From the NCBI GenBank assembly GCA_958296225.1, contig OY282456.1, positions 992,001 to 1,056,000 on the forward strand: 64,000 bases of DNA. The letters run 5' to 3'. Below the pieces are notes generated by a model, which ran no database searches, was not told the origin of the DNA, and was given only the letters and a program-made list of their open reading frames with translations. Source of the DNA: an uncultured Dehalococcoidia bacterium (GTDB lineage Bacteria; Chloroflexota; Dehalococcoidia; Lucifugimonadales; UBA3495). This document shows, one piece after another, positions 24,368-32,239 of this stretch. Position 1 is the stretch's first letter, and each line of letters begins with the position of its first letter. The position numbers and the translations under genes are program-made.

Positions 24368-24399
24368 AATGACCTCTCCCCGAATCGGGAGAGGTCATT
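24368..24399 (+). terminator. hairpin after the LLM oxidoreductase gene
   Basis: 13-bp perfect stem AATGACCTCTCCC / GGGAGAGGTCATT with a CGAATC loop, followed by ACTTTG. It lies 25 bases after the stop. Confidence 0.75.
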
Positions 24400-24443
24400 A
24401 CTTTGTCCGGAGACGGCGCGTATTTTCATTGCCGGCTGCGATT

Positions 24444-24528
24444 TGGTGGGGAAGATGAGATTCGAACTCACACGCCCGGAGGCACATGATCCTAAGTCAT
24501 GCTCGTCTGCCAATTCCGACACTTCCCC
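24444..24528 (-). tRNA. tRNA-Leu (anticodon TAG)
   Basis: 85 nt including encoded CCA, with the long variable arm expected for Leu. Acceptor GGGGAAG/CTTCCCC; anticodon loop CTTAGGA within a CATGA/TCATG stem; T loop GTTCGAATC. Confidence 0.94.
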
Positions 24529-24574
24529 GGCAGCGAATAGGGCCGGCGGTGAGGAACGCCATCTAAAATTAAAA

Positions 24575-24650
24575 TGGTGACCCGCCTCGGGGTCGAACCG
24601 AGAACCTGCTGATTAAGAGTCAGCTGCTCTGCCAGTTGAGCTAGCGGGCC
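24575..24650 (-). tRNA. tRNA-Lys (anticodon CTT)
   Basis: 76 nt with CCA. Acceptor GGCCCGC/GCGGGTC, anticodon loop CTCTTAA between GCTGA and TCAGC, T loop GTTCGACCC. It lies 46 bases from tRNA-Leu on the same strand, likely cotranscribed. Confidence 0.94.
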
Positions 24651-24721
24651 ACGATACGGCGCTGCACCGTGTCCTACTAGGCTACCAATAACTGATATTG
24701 GTGTCAACAAACGGCGCCGCG

Positions 24722-25320
24722 GCGGTAGCGTTGCAATTTAGGTGGTCGTACCTTGTCGTCATTCCGGCGCAAGCCGGAATCCACCAAATCCCAATCGGAA
24801 AAATCCTGTCCATCGCTGTAAAACTACCCCTTGCGCCCGCCAGAACTCCCGTGCTATCATAGCCGCGTCAGGCGAAAAGCAAAACCCCGACCGGGTTTCA
24901 GGTAATCACGGCCACTTTCAGCATCCAAGTCGCTACCGGCTCGTTGAGACTGTCGCCGATCTCATTAACCGGCGTAGTCGCTCCGGCCACGGCGTCAGCC
25001 ACAGCGCCCCATGCTTCGGGCATGGAAAATACCGAGCTAAAAACCCCAGCGCAAAACCTCCGGCCGTAGGGCTGATAATCCCTGAAACCCGGTCCACCGC
25101 AAACCACCCGCCTGACCAAATCCCCAACGCACCGGAGCCAAAGGAGCCGCCATACCAACCTAGCCAAACCGTCCGCAGTAGCAGCCCTTCGCCTGACTGC
25201 TGCCGCATCAAACGCCAATCTCACCGCCACCCATCAAGCCTAATCAGCAAAATCTTGTCTATCCTGTGCATCCCTGTAAATCCGCAACTCCCGGCCGCGA
25301 CTTTGCAAAGACCCTGGAGC
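24722..25320 (+). mobile_element. diverged relative of the TIR cassettes
   Basis: Starts with GCGGTAGCGTTGCAATTTAGG like the TIRs, followed by a REP palindrome (GTCATTCCGGCGCAAGCCGGAATCC). A candidate promoter TTGCGC-18-TATCAT lies around 24830-24860. The segment AAACCTCCGGCCGTAGGGCTGATAA near 25060 matches the end of the conserved leader, and further on AGCCGCCATACCAACCTAGC resembles the small-ORF start (SRHYLN). No right TIR is recognisable. No intact protein is convincing from 24651 to 25426. Confidence 0.5.
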
Positions 25321-25378
25321 GAATCTAAAGACCCGGTAGATGAAAGCGCCGGCGCCGGCAAGTTTTGATTCCCTACGC

Positions 25379-25384
25379 TATAAT
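25379..25384 (+). promoter_or_regulatory. TATAAT -10 element for cysC
   Basis: CGCTATAATGCCAGCC, 43 bases before the ATG at 25427. No clear -35. Confidence 0.5.
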
Positions 25385-25426
25385 GCCAGCCGATTTTCAC
25401 CGCGATGTTGGACGCGGAGGAACCCG

Positions 25427-26059
25427 ATGGCTCAGGCTCATCGCCAAACATCGCCCGGCGTGGTGTGGCAGGACGCCGCCGTAACGCCGCCGGAACGCGC
25501 CGCTCTAATCCGGCAGCAGCCCCTGGTGCTGTGGTTCACCGGACTGTCCGGCGCCGGCAAGAGCGCGCTGTCCAACTGGCTGTCCCGACGGTTGCACAGC
25601 GCCGGATTGCTGACCTATGTGCTCGACGGCGATAATCTGCGGCATGGGTTGAACAGCGACCTGGGATTTGGCGCCGCCGACCGGCAGGAGAACGTGCGCC
25701 GCCTGGCGCATATCGCCAGCTTGATATACGGCGCCGGGTTGATTACGTTGGTGGCGTGCATCTCTCCCTTTCAGGCTGAGCGGGATTTTGCCCGCTCCCT
25801 AGTCGCCAAAGGCAGATTCGTGGCGGTCTTTGTGGATACGCCTCTCGCCGTGTGCGAACGGCGCGACACCAAAGGGTTGTACCGCCGCGCCCGGTTGGGC
25901 GAAATCACCGATTTCACCGGCATTGACTCCCCTTACGAACCACCGGCCAACCCCGAAATAACCATCGACACGACCGACCGTACTGCCGCCGAATGTGGCG
26001 CGGACTTGATGGCCTTTCTGCACCGGCGGAAGTTGCTGACATGGCGAGTCCCCGACTAA
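25427..26059 (+). CDS. cysC: adenylyl-sulfate (APS) kinase
   Basis: 210 residues from ATG 25427, with GGAGG six bases upstream. The Walker A GLSGAGKS (about residue 39), DGDNLRHGLNSDLGF, RQENVRRLAHIASL, ACISPFQAERDFAR and FVDTPLAVCERRDTKGLYRRAR are the ordered motifs of APS kinase; the lid reads FTGIDSPYEPP. It phosphorylates adenylyl sulfate to PAPS with ATP. The 3' end overlaps the next gene, a sulfotransferase, by 19 nt, so product and consumer are made together. No ATP sulfurylase is in the window. Confidence 0.95.
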   Translation: MAQAHRQTSPGVVWQDAAVTPPERAALIRQQPLVLWFTGLSGAGKSALSNWLSRRLHSAGLLTYVLDGDNLRHGLNSDLGFGAADRQENVRRLAHIASLIYGAGLITLVACISPFQAERDFARSLVAKGRFVAVFVDTPLAVCERRDTKGLYRRARLGEITDFTGIDSPYEPPANPEITIDTTDRTAAECGADLMAFLHRRKLLTWRVPD

Positions 26060-27294
26060 CCGGCAATCACGCGCCAGGCAGCGATTCTGCTGTAGCCTCA
26101 CACCCCGGCTACCATCCGGGGGTATTCGACCAATCCGCGTCCTTTGGCTCCGGGTTCAACAGCTTTCTCGCCACCGGCAGCCTGTCGCTGGCATTGCGCC
26201 TGGGCATCCGTTACGGCGTGGATGGCCGGTTCATACCCCGCTACCTGGGCATCCTGGCCGCCGACGCCATATTTGCGCCGTTGCGGTTCTGGCAAAGCCT
26301 GGCTTACGGACGTCGCATCCGACAGGCGAAGCTGCACCCGGAACCGCTGTTTCTGTTGGGCTTCTGGCGTTCCGGCACCACGCTGCTGCACAACCTGTTG
26401 ACCACGGATCCCCGGTGGGGTTTCGTCAACACCTACCAGGCCGCCGTGCCGGATTTGTTCCTGGCTGGCCAGCGGCGGGTACGCCGGATGCTGGAGTCAA
26501 AAATTCCGCCGAACCGGGGCGTGGACAACATCCCCGTCAGCTTCGCGATGCCCCAGGAAGAGGAAATCGCGATGATTTGCACCTGCGGCCTCAGCCCCTA
26601 CGTCTCACTCTATTTCCCCCGCACCGCCGATGCGACGCTGGATTATCTGTTCGCCGACCGGCGGCTCAGCGAGCCGGCCCGGCAGCGTTGGCGCCAGGAA
26701 TACGCCAGGCTGCTCAAAGCGGCCAGCCTTTATATGGACGGCAAACCCCTTTTGCTGAAATCCCCCTCCAACACCAGCCGCATACCCGCGCTGCTGGATT
26801 TGTTCCCCGACGCCAGGTTCGTCTATATCCAGCGCAACCCCTACGACACGCTGCGCTCCTACGCCCACCTGCTGCGCTTGATGAACGGTTGGCACGCGCT
26901 CCAAAGCATTGACTTCGACGAACTGTTGTTGCGACAGGTCAAAATCTACCGGCAAATGGCCGAAACGTACCTCGACCAAAAAGCGCTGATACCCGGCGGC
27001 CGGCTGGTTGAAATACGGTACGAAGACCTGGAGCGGGATATGACGGGCCAGGTCCGGTTTATCTATGACGAACTGGGACTGGACGGCTATGATTCGTTCT
27101 CTCCCCGGCTGGCCGAATATGTTGACTCAATCGCCGGTTTCCAGAAAAACCCGTCCCACGTCAGCGACCGGGTGATTCAGCTGGTCAACGACAACGTTCC
27201 TTTTCTGGTCGCTCGCTACGGTTATGAGTTTATGTCGGCGACGGCCCCAACCGATGACGGCGACCGTTATAATGTCTGTCCGTTAGCCGTTTGA
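26041..27294 (+). CDS. PAPS-dependent sulfotransferase family protein
   Basis: 417 residues from ATG 26041, inside the end of cysC. The 5'-phosphosulfate loop LGFWRSGTTLLHNLL (about residue 103) and the 3'-phosphate motif RNPYDTLRSYAH are clear; LLKSPSNTSRIPALLDLFPDARFVYI is also typical. This belongs to the large sulfotransferase_3-like group acting on lipids, glycans or small molecules. A hydrophobic stretch near residues 40-60 may be an amphipathic or membrane-associated helix. Direct overlap with APS kinase strongly implies use of its PAPS. The acceptor is unknown. Confidence 0.88.
   Translation: MASPRLTGNHAPGSDSAVASHPGYHPGVFDQSASFGSGFNSFLATGSLSLALRLGIRYGVDGRFIPRYLGILAADAIFAPLRFWQSLAYGRRIRQAKLHPEPLFLLGFWRSGTTLLHNLLTTDPRWGFVNTYQAAVPDLFLAGQRRVRRMLESKIPPNRGVDNIPVSFAMPQEEEIAMICTCGLSPYVSLYFPRTADATLDYLFADRRLSEPARQRWRQEYARLLKAASLYMDGKPLLLKSPSNTSRIPALLDLFPDARFVYIQRNPYDTLRSYAHLLRLMNGWHALQSIDFDELLLRQVKIYRQMAETYLDQKALIPGGRLVEIRYEDLERDMTGQVRFIYDELGLDGYDSFSPRLAEYVDSIAGFQKNPSHVSDRVIQLVNDNVPFLVARYGYEFMSATAPTDDGDRYNVCPLAV
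27268..27273 (+). promoter_or_regulatory. TATAAT -10 element for the AXE1-type esterase gene
   Basis: CGTTATAATGTCTG, 44 bases before the ATG at 27317 and inside the end of the sulfotransferase gene. Confidence 0.5.
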
Positions 27295-27316
27295 ATATAG
27301 CTCTGGGAGGCTGGAA

Positions 27317-28201
27317 ATGGACCAGGCAGTTACCGACTTTTGGAACGCCACCCGCTCGATTCTGCACGAGACACCCGTGGACGCCGTCCTCACGGAATGT
27401 CCCGAGCGCAGCGGGCGCGAGTATGAAACCTGGAACGTTACGCTGCGCAGCTACGGCGGGCAGCAGTTGCGCGGGTTCTATACGATGCCGCGCGACTTGC
27501 CGGCGTCCGGCCAGTTTCCGGCCCTGCTGGCGGTGCCCGGCTACGGCGGGGCCAAGGAGATTCCGTACCACGTCGTGATGCACGGCTTCTCGGCGCTGAC
27601 CCTGTTCCCCCGGGCCCAGGGGGAAAGCATCCCCGAATGGGACCTGCCCCAAGGCGCCAACAAGCTGACCTATAACGTTACCGACCGGGAGACTTACTAC
27701 TACCGCGCGGCTTATATGGACTGCGTGCGCGGCGTTGACTTTCTTGCCGAACGCGACGAGGTGGACGCCAGCCGCATCGGGATGTGGAGCCGCAGCCAGG
27801 GCGGGGGCTTTACGCTGGCCACTGCGGCCCTGGACCAACGCCTGGCCGCCGCCGTCGCGGAAGAGCCTTTTATGTGCAACTACCCGGTGGCTATCGACAT
27901 CGACACCCGCCCCTATCACGAGCTGAGGACTTACGCCCTTGAGCATCCCGACCGGCGACCGGCCATGCTGGACACGCTGCGTTACTTCGACACTCTGACT
28001 CTGGCCGACGCAATCGCGTGTCCCACCCTGGTCAACATCGGCATGGCCGACACCACCTGCCCCTACGACACCATTATGCCGGTGTTCAACCGCATCCGGG
28101 CGCACAAATCCCTGCTGGTCTATCCCGAACTCACCCACAGCCCCTGCACGGATTTCAACGTCCACGCTATGAACTGGCTCAAGCGCTACCTGGGAACCTG
28201 A
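27317..28201 (+). CDS. acetyl xylan esterase / cephalosporin-C deacetylase-like (AXE1) hydrolase
   Basis: 294 residues, start ATG 27317 after GGGAGG. The alpha/beta hydrolase triad reads S in WSRSQGGGF (about residue 158), D in IGMADTTCP and H in ELTHSPC. AXE1 features include the AVPGYGGAKEIPY oxyanion region and YYYRAAYMDCVRGVDFL. The characterised members deacetylate sugars or antibiotics; here the acyl substrate is unknown. No signal peptide, so it would act inside the cell. Own -10 element upstream and a strong terminator after it suggest a single-gene unit. Confidence 0.88.
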   Translation: MDQAVTDFWNATRSILHETPVDAVLTECPERSGREYETWNVTLRSYGGQQLRGFYTMPRDLPASGQFPALLAVPGYGGAKEIPYHVVMHGFSALTLFPRAQGESIPEWDLPQGANKLTYNVTDRETYYYRAAYMDCVRGVDFLAERDEVDASRIGMWSRSQGGGFTLATAALDQRLAAAVAEEPFMCNYPVAIDIDTRPYHELRTYALEHPDRRPAMLDTLRYFDTLTLADAIACPTLVNIGMADTTCPYDTIMPVFNRIRAHKSLLVYPELTHSPCTDFNVHAMNWLKRYLGT

Positions 28202-28207
28202 CGGCGC

Positions 28208-28254
28208 AAAGCCGGGCAGCTGACATACCCGGGTATGCAAGCTGCCCGGCTTTT
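28208..28254 (+). terminator. rho-independent terminator after the AXE1-type gene
   Basis: Stem AAAGCCGGGCAGCT / AGCTGCCCGGCTTT (14 bp) enclosing an inner palindrome CATACCCGGGTATG, followed by TTTTG. It starts 6 bases after the stop. Confidence 0.85.
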
Positions 28255-28386
28255 GACATTATTGCCTCGTTGTCAACTTGATTAGTATGTTGCAGCATAG
28301 CTACTTTGCGTACCATCTTGTTCGCGGCGTGCCTGGTTGCGCTTGCCGTCGTTGTCAAATCCCTGCGCTTGCCGAGGCAAATGCGG

Positions 28387-28392
28387 TATAAT
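28387..28392 (+). promoter_or_regulatory. TATAAT -10 element for the small membrane protein gene
   Basis: GCGGTATAATCTAATC, 15 bases before the ATG at 28408; it would give a very short leader. Confidence 0.4.
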
Positions 28393-28407
28393 CTAATCAT
28401 CAATCCG

Positions 28408-28779
28408 ATGCAGCGGGTGCGGGCGCTGGTTGACCAGCCGGATGGCTGGCAGCCCCGCCATTTTGCAGTGGCGCCCTTTGGCGGCTTGCTGTCAACTTGG
28501 CTGTGGGTCAGCTACGGCCCCGATTGGGCCCAAATCGACAACTTCGGCGTCCTCTTTTACGGAGCCCTCGCCGTCGCACTGGAAGGAGGCTATCAGATGT
28601 TTTACGCAATCTCGAAGCGGCGACGGGACATCAACGCCGCCGAGGACAGGGGCCGCCAGGAAGGTCTTACTACCGCGCTGGATACCTTGACCGCCAGGCT
28701 CAAAGACGACCCGGACGTCAACCCCATGACGGTAATCGCCGAACTGCGCGCCCAATCGCAAAACCACCGTCAGCCATAG
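28408..28779 (+). CDS. small membrane-associated protein with charged C-terminal helix
   Basis: 123 residues from ATG 28408; an in-frame TTG at 28306 would add 34 residues including a hydrophobic segment, but a TATAAT lies between. Residues of about 20-60 hold two hydrophobic stretches (APFGGLLSTWLWVSYG and VLFYGALAVALEGGYQMF), then KRRRDINAAEDRGRQEG and a helix LTARLKDDPDVNP. The order membrane segment then RQEG-type coiled helix resembles a group of unstudied Chloroflexota proteins. Its 3' half is duplicated immediately downstream. Function unknown. Confidence 0.6.
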   Translation: MQRVRALVDQPDGWQPRHFAVAPFGGLLSTWLWVSYGPDWAQIDNFGVLFYGALAVALEGGYQMFYAISKRRRDINAAEDRGRQEGLTTALDTLTARLKDDPDVNPMTVIAELRAQSQNHRQP

Positions 28780-28845
28780 GAACCGGCCTCTGACTACACC
28801 GGAGGCCGGTTCTATACCGCCCGCCGGCCGCAAAGGAGCCTCACT

Positions 28846-29052
28846 ATGCCCGCCCGAACTGGCGCCGAGTACCTGACCGGCCTGAGAGAACAGCCGCGCG
28901 AAATCTGGCTGGACGGCCGGCGTATTGACGATGTAGAGGCTATCAGATGTTTTACGCAATCTCAAAGCGGCGACGGGACATCAACGCCGCCGAGGACAGG
29001 GGCCGCCAGGAAGGCCGCCGGGAGGGTCTTACTACCGCGCTGGATGCCTTGA
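28846..29052 (+). pseudogene. truncated N-terminus of the HpaB-like gene
   Basis: The first 30 residues (MPARTGAEYLTGLREQPREI and the DGRRIDDV that follows) match the HpaB-like protein at 29209 and share its AAGGAG site. The frame then runs into the duplicated tail of the upstream gene in the wrong phase and stops. If translated it gives a 68-residue chimera; presumably non-functional. Confidence 0.8.
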
Positions 29053-29141
29053 CCGCCAGGCTCAAAGACGACCCGGACGTCAACCCCATGACGGTAATCG
29101 CCGAACTGCGCGCCCAATCGCAAAACCACCGGCAGCCATAG
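28937..29141 (+). pseudogene. duplicated C-terminal fragment of the small membrane protein
   Basis: Encodes MFYAISKRRRDINAAEDRG onward, 95 percent like the end of the 28408-28779 product but without its membrane part and without a plausible ribosome site. A product of the tandem duplication. Confidence 0.75.
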
Positions 29142-29208
29142 GAATCGGCCTCTGCTTACGCTGGAGGCTAATTCTATACCGCCCCGCCGGCTGCAAAGGA
29201 GCCTCACT

Positions 29209-30666
29209 ATGCCCGCCCGAACCGGCGCCGAGTACCTGGCCGGCCTGAGAGAGCAGCCGCGCGAAATCTGGCTGGACGGCCGGCGTATTGATGACGTAAC
29301 TGAGTTTCCGGGCCTGGCCAACGGGGCGCGTTCCATCGCCGGGCTGTACGATATGCAGCGCTCTCCCGGCGTCGCCAGCGCGATGACCTACACTTCCCCG
29401 ACTACCGGCGACCCGGTCGGGCTGTCTTTCATCATCCCTAAATCCGCCGCCGACCTGGCCCGCCGCCGGGAGATGATGTCGCAGTGGGCGCACGCCAGCT
29501 ACGGGATGATGGGGCGGACGCCGGATTTTCTCAACGTGACCATCATGGCAATGGCGGCGGCGGGAGGCTTTTTTGGCGACGACCGCCCCGAGTTCAAGCG
29601 GAACGTGGTCAACTACTATGAATACGCCCGCGAGAACGACCTTTGCCTGACCCACACCCTGGTGAACTTGCAGCGGAACCGGGCCCCGTCGGCAACGTCG
29701 CTGGACTACACAACGGACGTGGCCCTGCGGGTGGAGAAGGAAACGGACGCCGGGCTGGTAATCCGCGGCCCCCGGGTACTGGCCACGCTGGGGCCGCTGT
29801 CCGACGAGATTATGGTCTATCCCACCCGCTCCAGCCTGCTGGCCCGCGACGAAGACGCCCACAAGTACGCCTTTGCCTTCGCCGTGCCCTGCGGAATTGA
29901 CGGCCTGAAGTTCATCTGCCGGGAGAGTTTCGACCTGGGCAAGTCCCATTTCGACCACCCGCTGGGTTCCCGCTTTGAGGAAATGGACGCCATCGTTTTC
30001 TTTGACGACGTGCTGGTGCCCTGGGAGCGGGTCTTTATGTACGGCGACCGGCACAAGTGCAACAATATGTCCAACGCCACCGGCCAGTACGTCCACACCG
30101 GCCACCAGGTGGTCACCAAGAACGTCGCCAAGTGCGAGTTCATCGCCGGCATCGCCAGCCTGATGGTCAAGATTCTGGGCAGCGGCGACAACCTGCAAAT
30201 CCAGGGCTTGCTGGCCGAGCTGGTGGAAAATCTGGAAATCACCAAAGCCCTGCTCACCCAATCGGAGGTCAACGCCGCTATTGACGAATGGGGCGTAATG
30301 CTGCCCGACCGGGTGCCGCTCAACGTGGCGCGCAACCTGTTTATCAAGATGTATCCCCGGATGGCCGAAATCATCCAGCTCCTCGGTTCCAGCAGCCTGA
30401 TGGCCCTGCCGTCGGAAGGCGATTTCAACGGGCCGCTGGCCGAAGTGCTGGATACCTACCTGGACACGGACACCGCCACTGCCCGCGAGCGCGTCCACCT
30501 GTTCCGGCTGGCCTGGGATGCGGCGTGCAGTGCCTTCGGCGGCCGCCAGGTGCTCTACGAGCGCTACTTCCAGGGCGACTGGATGCGCAACGCCGCCCTG
30601 CTGCTCAGCATCTACGACCGCGAGCCGCTGATGCAGCAGGTGCGGGAGTTTTTGGAACGGGAGTGA
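29209..30666 (+). CDS. 4-hydroxyphenylacetate 3-hydroxylase family flavin monooxygenase (HpaB-like)
   Basis: 485 residues, start ATG 29209 with AAGGAG. Full-length member: RTGAEYLAGLREQPREIW at the start, MGRTPDFLNVTIMAMAAAGGFF, CLTHTLVNLQRNR, FDHPLGSRFEEMDAIVFFDDVLVPWERVF and TGHQVVTKNVAKCEFIAGIA are the usual segments. The acyl-CoA dehydrogenase-like fold uses FADH2 from a separate reductase to hydroxylate phenols. No HpaC reductase gene is nearby. The upstream copy of its first 30 codons is a duplication scar. Confidence 0.92.
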   Translation: MPARTGAEYLAGLREQPREIWLDGRRIDDVTEFPGLANGARSIAGLYDMQRSPGVASAMTYTSPTTGDPVGLSFIIPKSAADLARRREMMSQWAHASYGMMGRTPDFLNVTIMAMAAAGGFFGDDRPEFKRNVVNYYEYARENDLCLTHTLVNLQRNRAPSATSLDYTTDVALRVEKETDAGLVIRGPRVLATLGPLSDEIMVYPTRSSLLARDEDAHKYAFAFAVPCGIDGLKFICRESFDLGKSHFDHPLGSRFEEMDAIVFFDDVLVPWERVFMYGDRHKCNNMSNATGQYVHTGHQVVTKNVAKCEFIAGIASLMVKILGSGDNLQIQGLLAELVENLEITKALLTQSEVNAAIDEWGVMLPDRVPLNVARNLFIKMYPRMAEIIQLLGSSSLMALPSEGDFNGPLAEVLDTYLDTDTATARERVHLFRLAWDAACSAFGGRQVLYERYFQGDWMRNAALLLSIYDREPLMQQVREFLERE

Positions 30667-30932
30667 CGCTAATCGTTCCAAAACGCACGGTGAGATGTGA
30701 GCAAATGCCGGTACTAATCGCACTTCCGGTAGCGATCGGGCTGTAGGTAACGCTGCCTGGATAGCCAACGACACGGCCTGCGGCGCCGTGGCAACACTGT
30801 GGCACCCGGGCTTCGTCAAGGCCATCGAGAAGGCTTTGTTGCTCTGCTTCATCTAGCGCAAAGGGCCTTTGCCGAGGGCGGCGACGGGTTCGGGCCGAAG
30901 TGTGGCATAGCTACCAACCGACTGGCCTTACC
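30667..30932. other. intergenic region between convergent genes
   Basis: About 265 bp between the HpaB-like gene and the convergent PD40 gene. No convincing ORF, repeat or terminator was recognised; a 28-codon plus-strand open stretch ending at 30855 has no start. Confidence 0.4.
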
Positions 30933-32090
30933 CTATCTGGGAGCGTCCATAACATATATGTCAAAGTCCCCGTCCCGGTCTGATCCGAACACAATCCGGC
31001 GTCCATCAGGTGACCATGCTGGTGACCCGTCCTGCACGAAATTATTGGTAAGCTGGATGACGCCCGACCCGTCCGCATTCATCATATATATGTCACGGTC
31101 TCCGTCCCGGTCCGATTCGAACGCAATCTTGGATCCGCCGGGAGACCACGCTGGCCCTTGTTCCCTTGCGGAGTTATTTGTAAGTTGGATGACCCTGGAC
31201 CCGTCCACGGTCATCACATATATTTCAGCGTCCCCATCCCGGTCTGATACGAACGCAATCCGGCGTCCGTCAGGCGACCATTCAGGATGCCAGTCGCTCA
31301 CGGAGTTATTGGTAAGTTGGATGACGCCCGAACCGTCGGCATTCATCACATATATTTCAGCGTCCTCGCGCTGGCCTGAGGTGAACACGATACGGCGTCC
31401 GTCGGGCGACCAATCCGGTGTACCGTCCGGCGCGGCGTTATTGGTAAGTTGGGCAACGCCCGAACCGTCGGCGTTCATCACATATATGTCGTAGTCCCCA
31501 TCTCGGTTTGAGGAAAACGTAATCCGGTGTCCGTCAGGCGACCACGCCGGCACCCGTTCCCACGCACCATTGGTAAGTTGGACGACGCCCGCACCATCCG
31601 TGTCCATCACATATATTCCGGTGTCCCCGTCCTGGTCAGAGAAGAACGCAATCCGGTGTCCGTCGGGCGACCATGCAGGATGCCAGTCATAAGCGGAGTT
31701 ATGAGTGATGTCGGTAGCTCTCGTTGGAGACAACTGGGGTGCGGCAGTAGGCTGCCGCGTCGGCCTGGGGCGCGGAGTTCGCGTCGCCGTAAGGCGCGAT
31801 ATAGCCGTTGGGATGGCGATTGGAGTAGGCGGCGGCCCCACGGTTGGGATTGGCGCAGCCATAGTAGCCTGCACCTCATCCAGCGAGTCGGTCGGGGTTG
31901 GTTCCGGAGTAAGCGTGGGCATGGCCGGCGTCAACGTCGCCGACACCATTTCGCTCAACTTGGCGTCACTGACCAGCTGAGCGACGCCGGCCGGTATGGG
32001 CTGTTGCCTCAGGAATACTGTGACACCCGCCAGCAGCACCACAACCAGCAGCGCTGCTACCAAAGCCGTCAATAATCCTTTTGCCAGCAA
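30933..32090 (-). CDS. TolB-like PD40/WD40-like beta-propeller protein, membrane-anchored
   Basis: 385 residues from a TTG at 32090 supported by GAGGAG eight bases upstream; no ATG fits. Residues 5-27 form a single transmembrane or uncleaved signal segment. Residues 50-125 are a Pro/Thr-rich linker. Then six PD40 repeats follow, each with PxWSPDGRRI, F-x-S-D-R-D-G-D, IYVMNADGSG and V-x-QLTN. This is the TolB C-terminal propeller type, here without the TolB N-terminal domain. It is probably extracytoplasmic, binding proteins or ligands. Repeats are similar also in DNA, allowing copy-number change. Confidence 0.88.
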   Translation of the reverse strand: MLAKGLLTALVAALLVVVLLAGVTVFLRQQPIPAGVAQLVSDAKLSEMVSATLTPAMPTLTPEPTPTDSLDEVQATMAAPIPTVGPPPTPIAIPTAISRLTATRTPRPRPTRQPTAAPQLSPTRATDITHNSAYDWHPAWSPDGHRIAFFSDQDGDTGIYVMDTDGAGVVQLTNGAWERVPAWSPDGHRITFSSNRDGDYDIYVMNADGSGVAQLTNNAAPDGTPDWSPDGRRIVFTSGQREDAEIYVMNADGSGVIQLTNNSVSDWHPEWSPDGRRIAFVSDRDGDAEIYVMTVDGSRVIQLTNNSAREQGPAWSPGGSKIAFESDRDGDRDIYMMNADGSGVIQLTNNFVQDGSPAWSPDGRRIVFGSDRDGDFDIYVMDAPR

Positions 32091-32239
32091 ACCGATGCTC
32101 CTCGCGCCCTAACACCTGATACTGGACGGCCGGCTACCGTGGCGGTGGTATCATGGCCGCCACGGGTAGCGTTATTTTTGATGTGATTCTGCAACCGCTG
32201 GGAACCGCCGATAGCATCCCGAACTGCACCCGCGCGCGG

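Larger units (their letters stand above)
28586..29298. repeat. tandem duplication of about 350 bp spanning a gene tail and the start of the next gene
   Basis: Unit 1 is 28586-28935, unit 2 is 28936-29298; both run from GAGGCTATCAGATG to CGTATTGA-GAC-GTA. Unit 2 has a 12-nt in-frame insertion (extra GRRE) and a few substitutions. The event left a fragment of each flanking gene between the intact ones. Confidence 0.9.
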
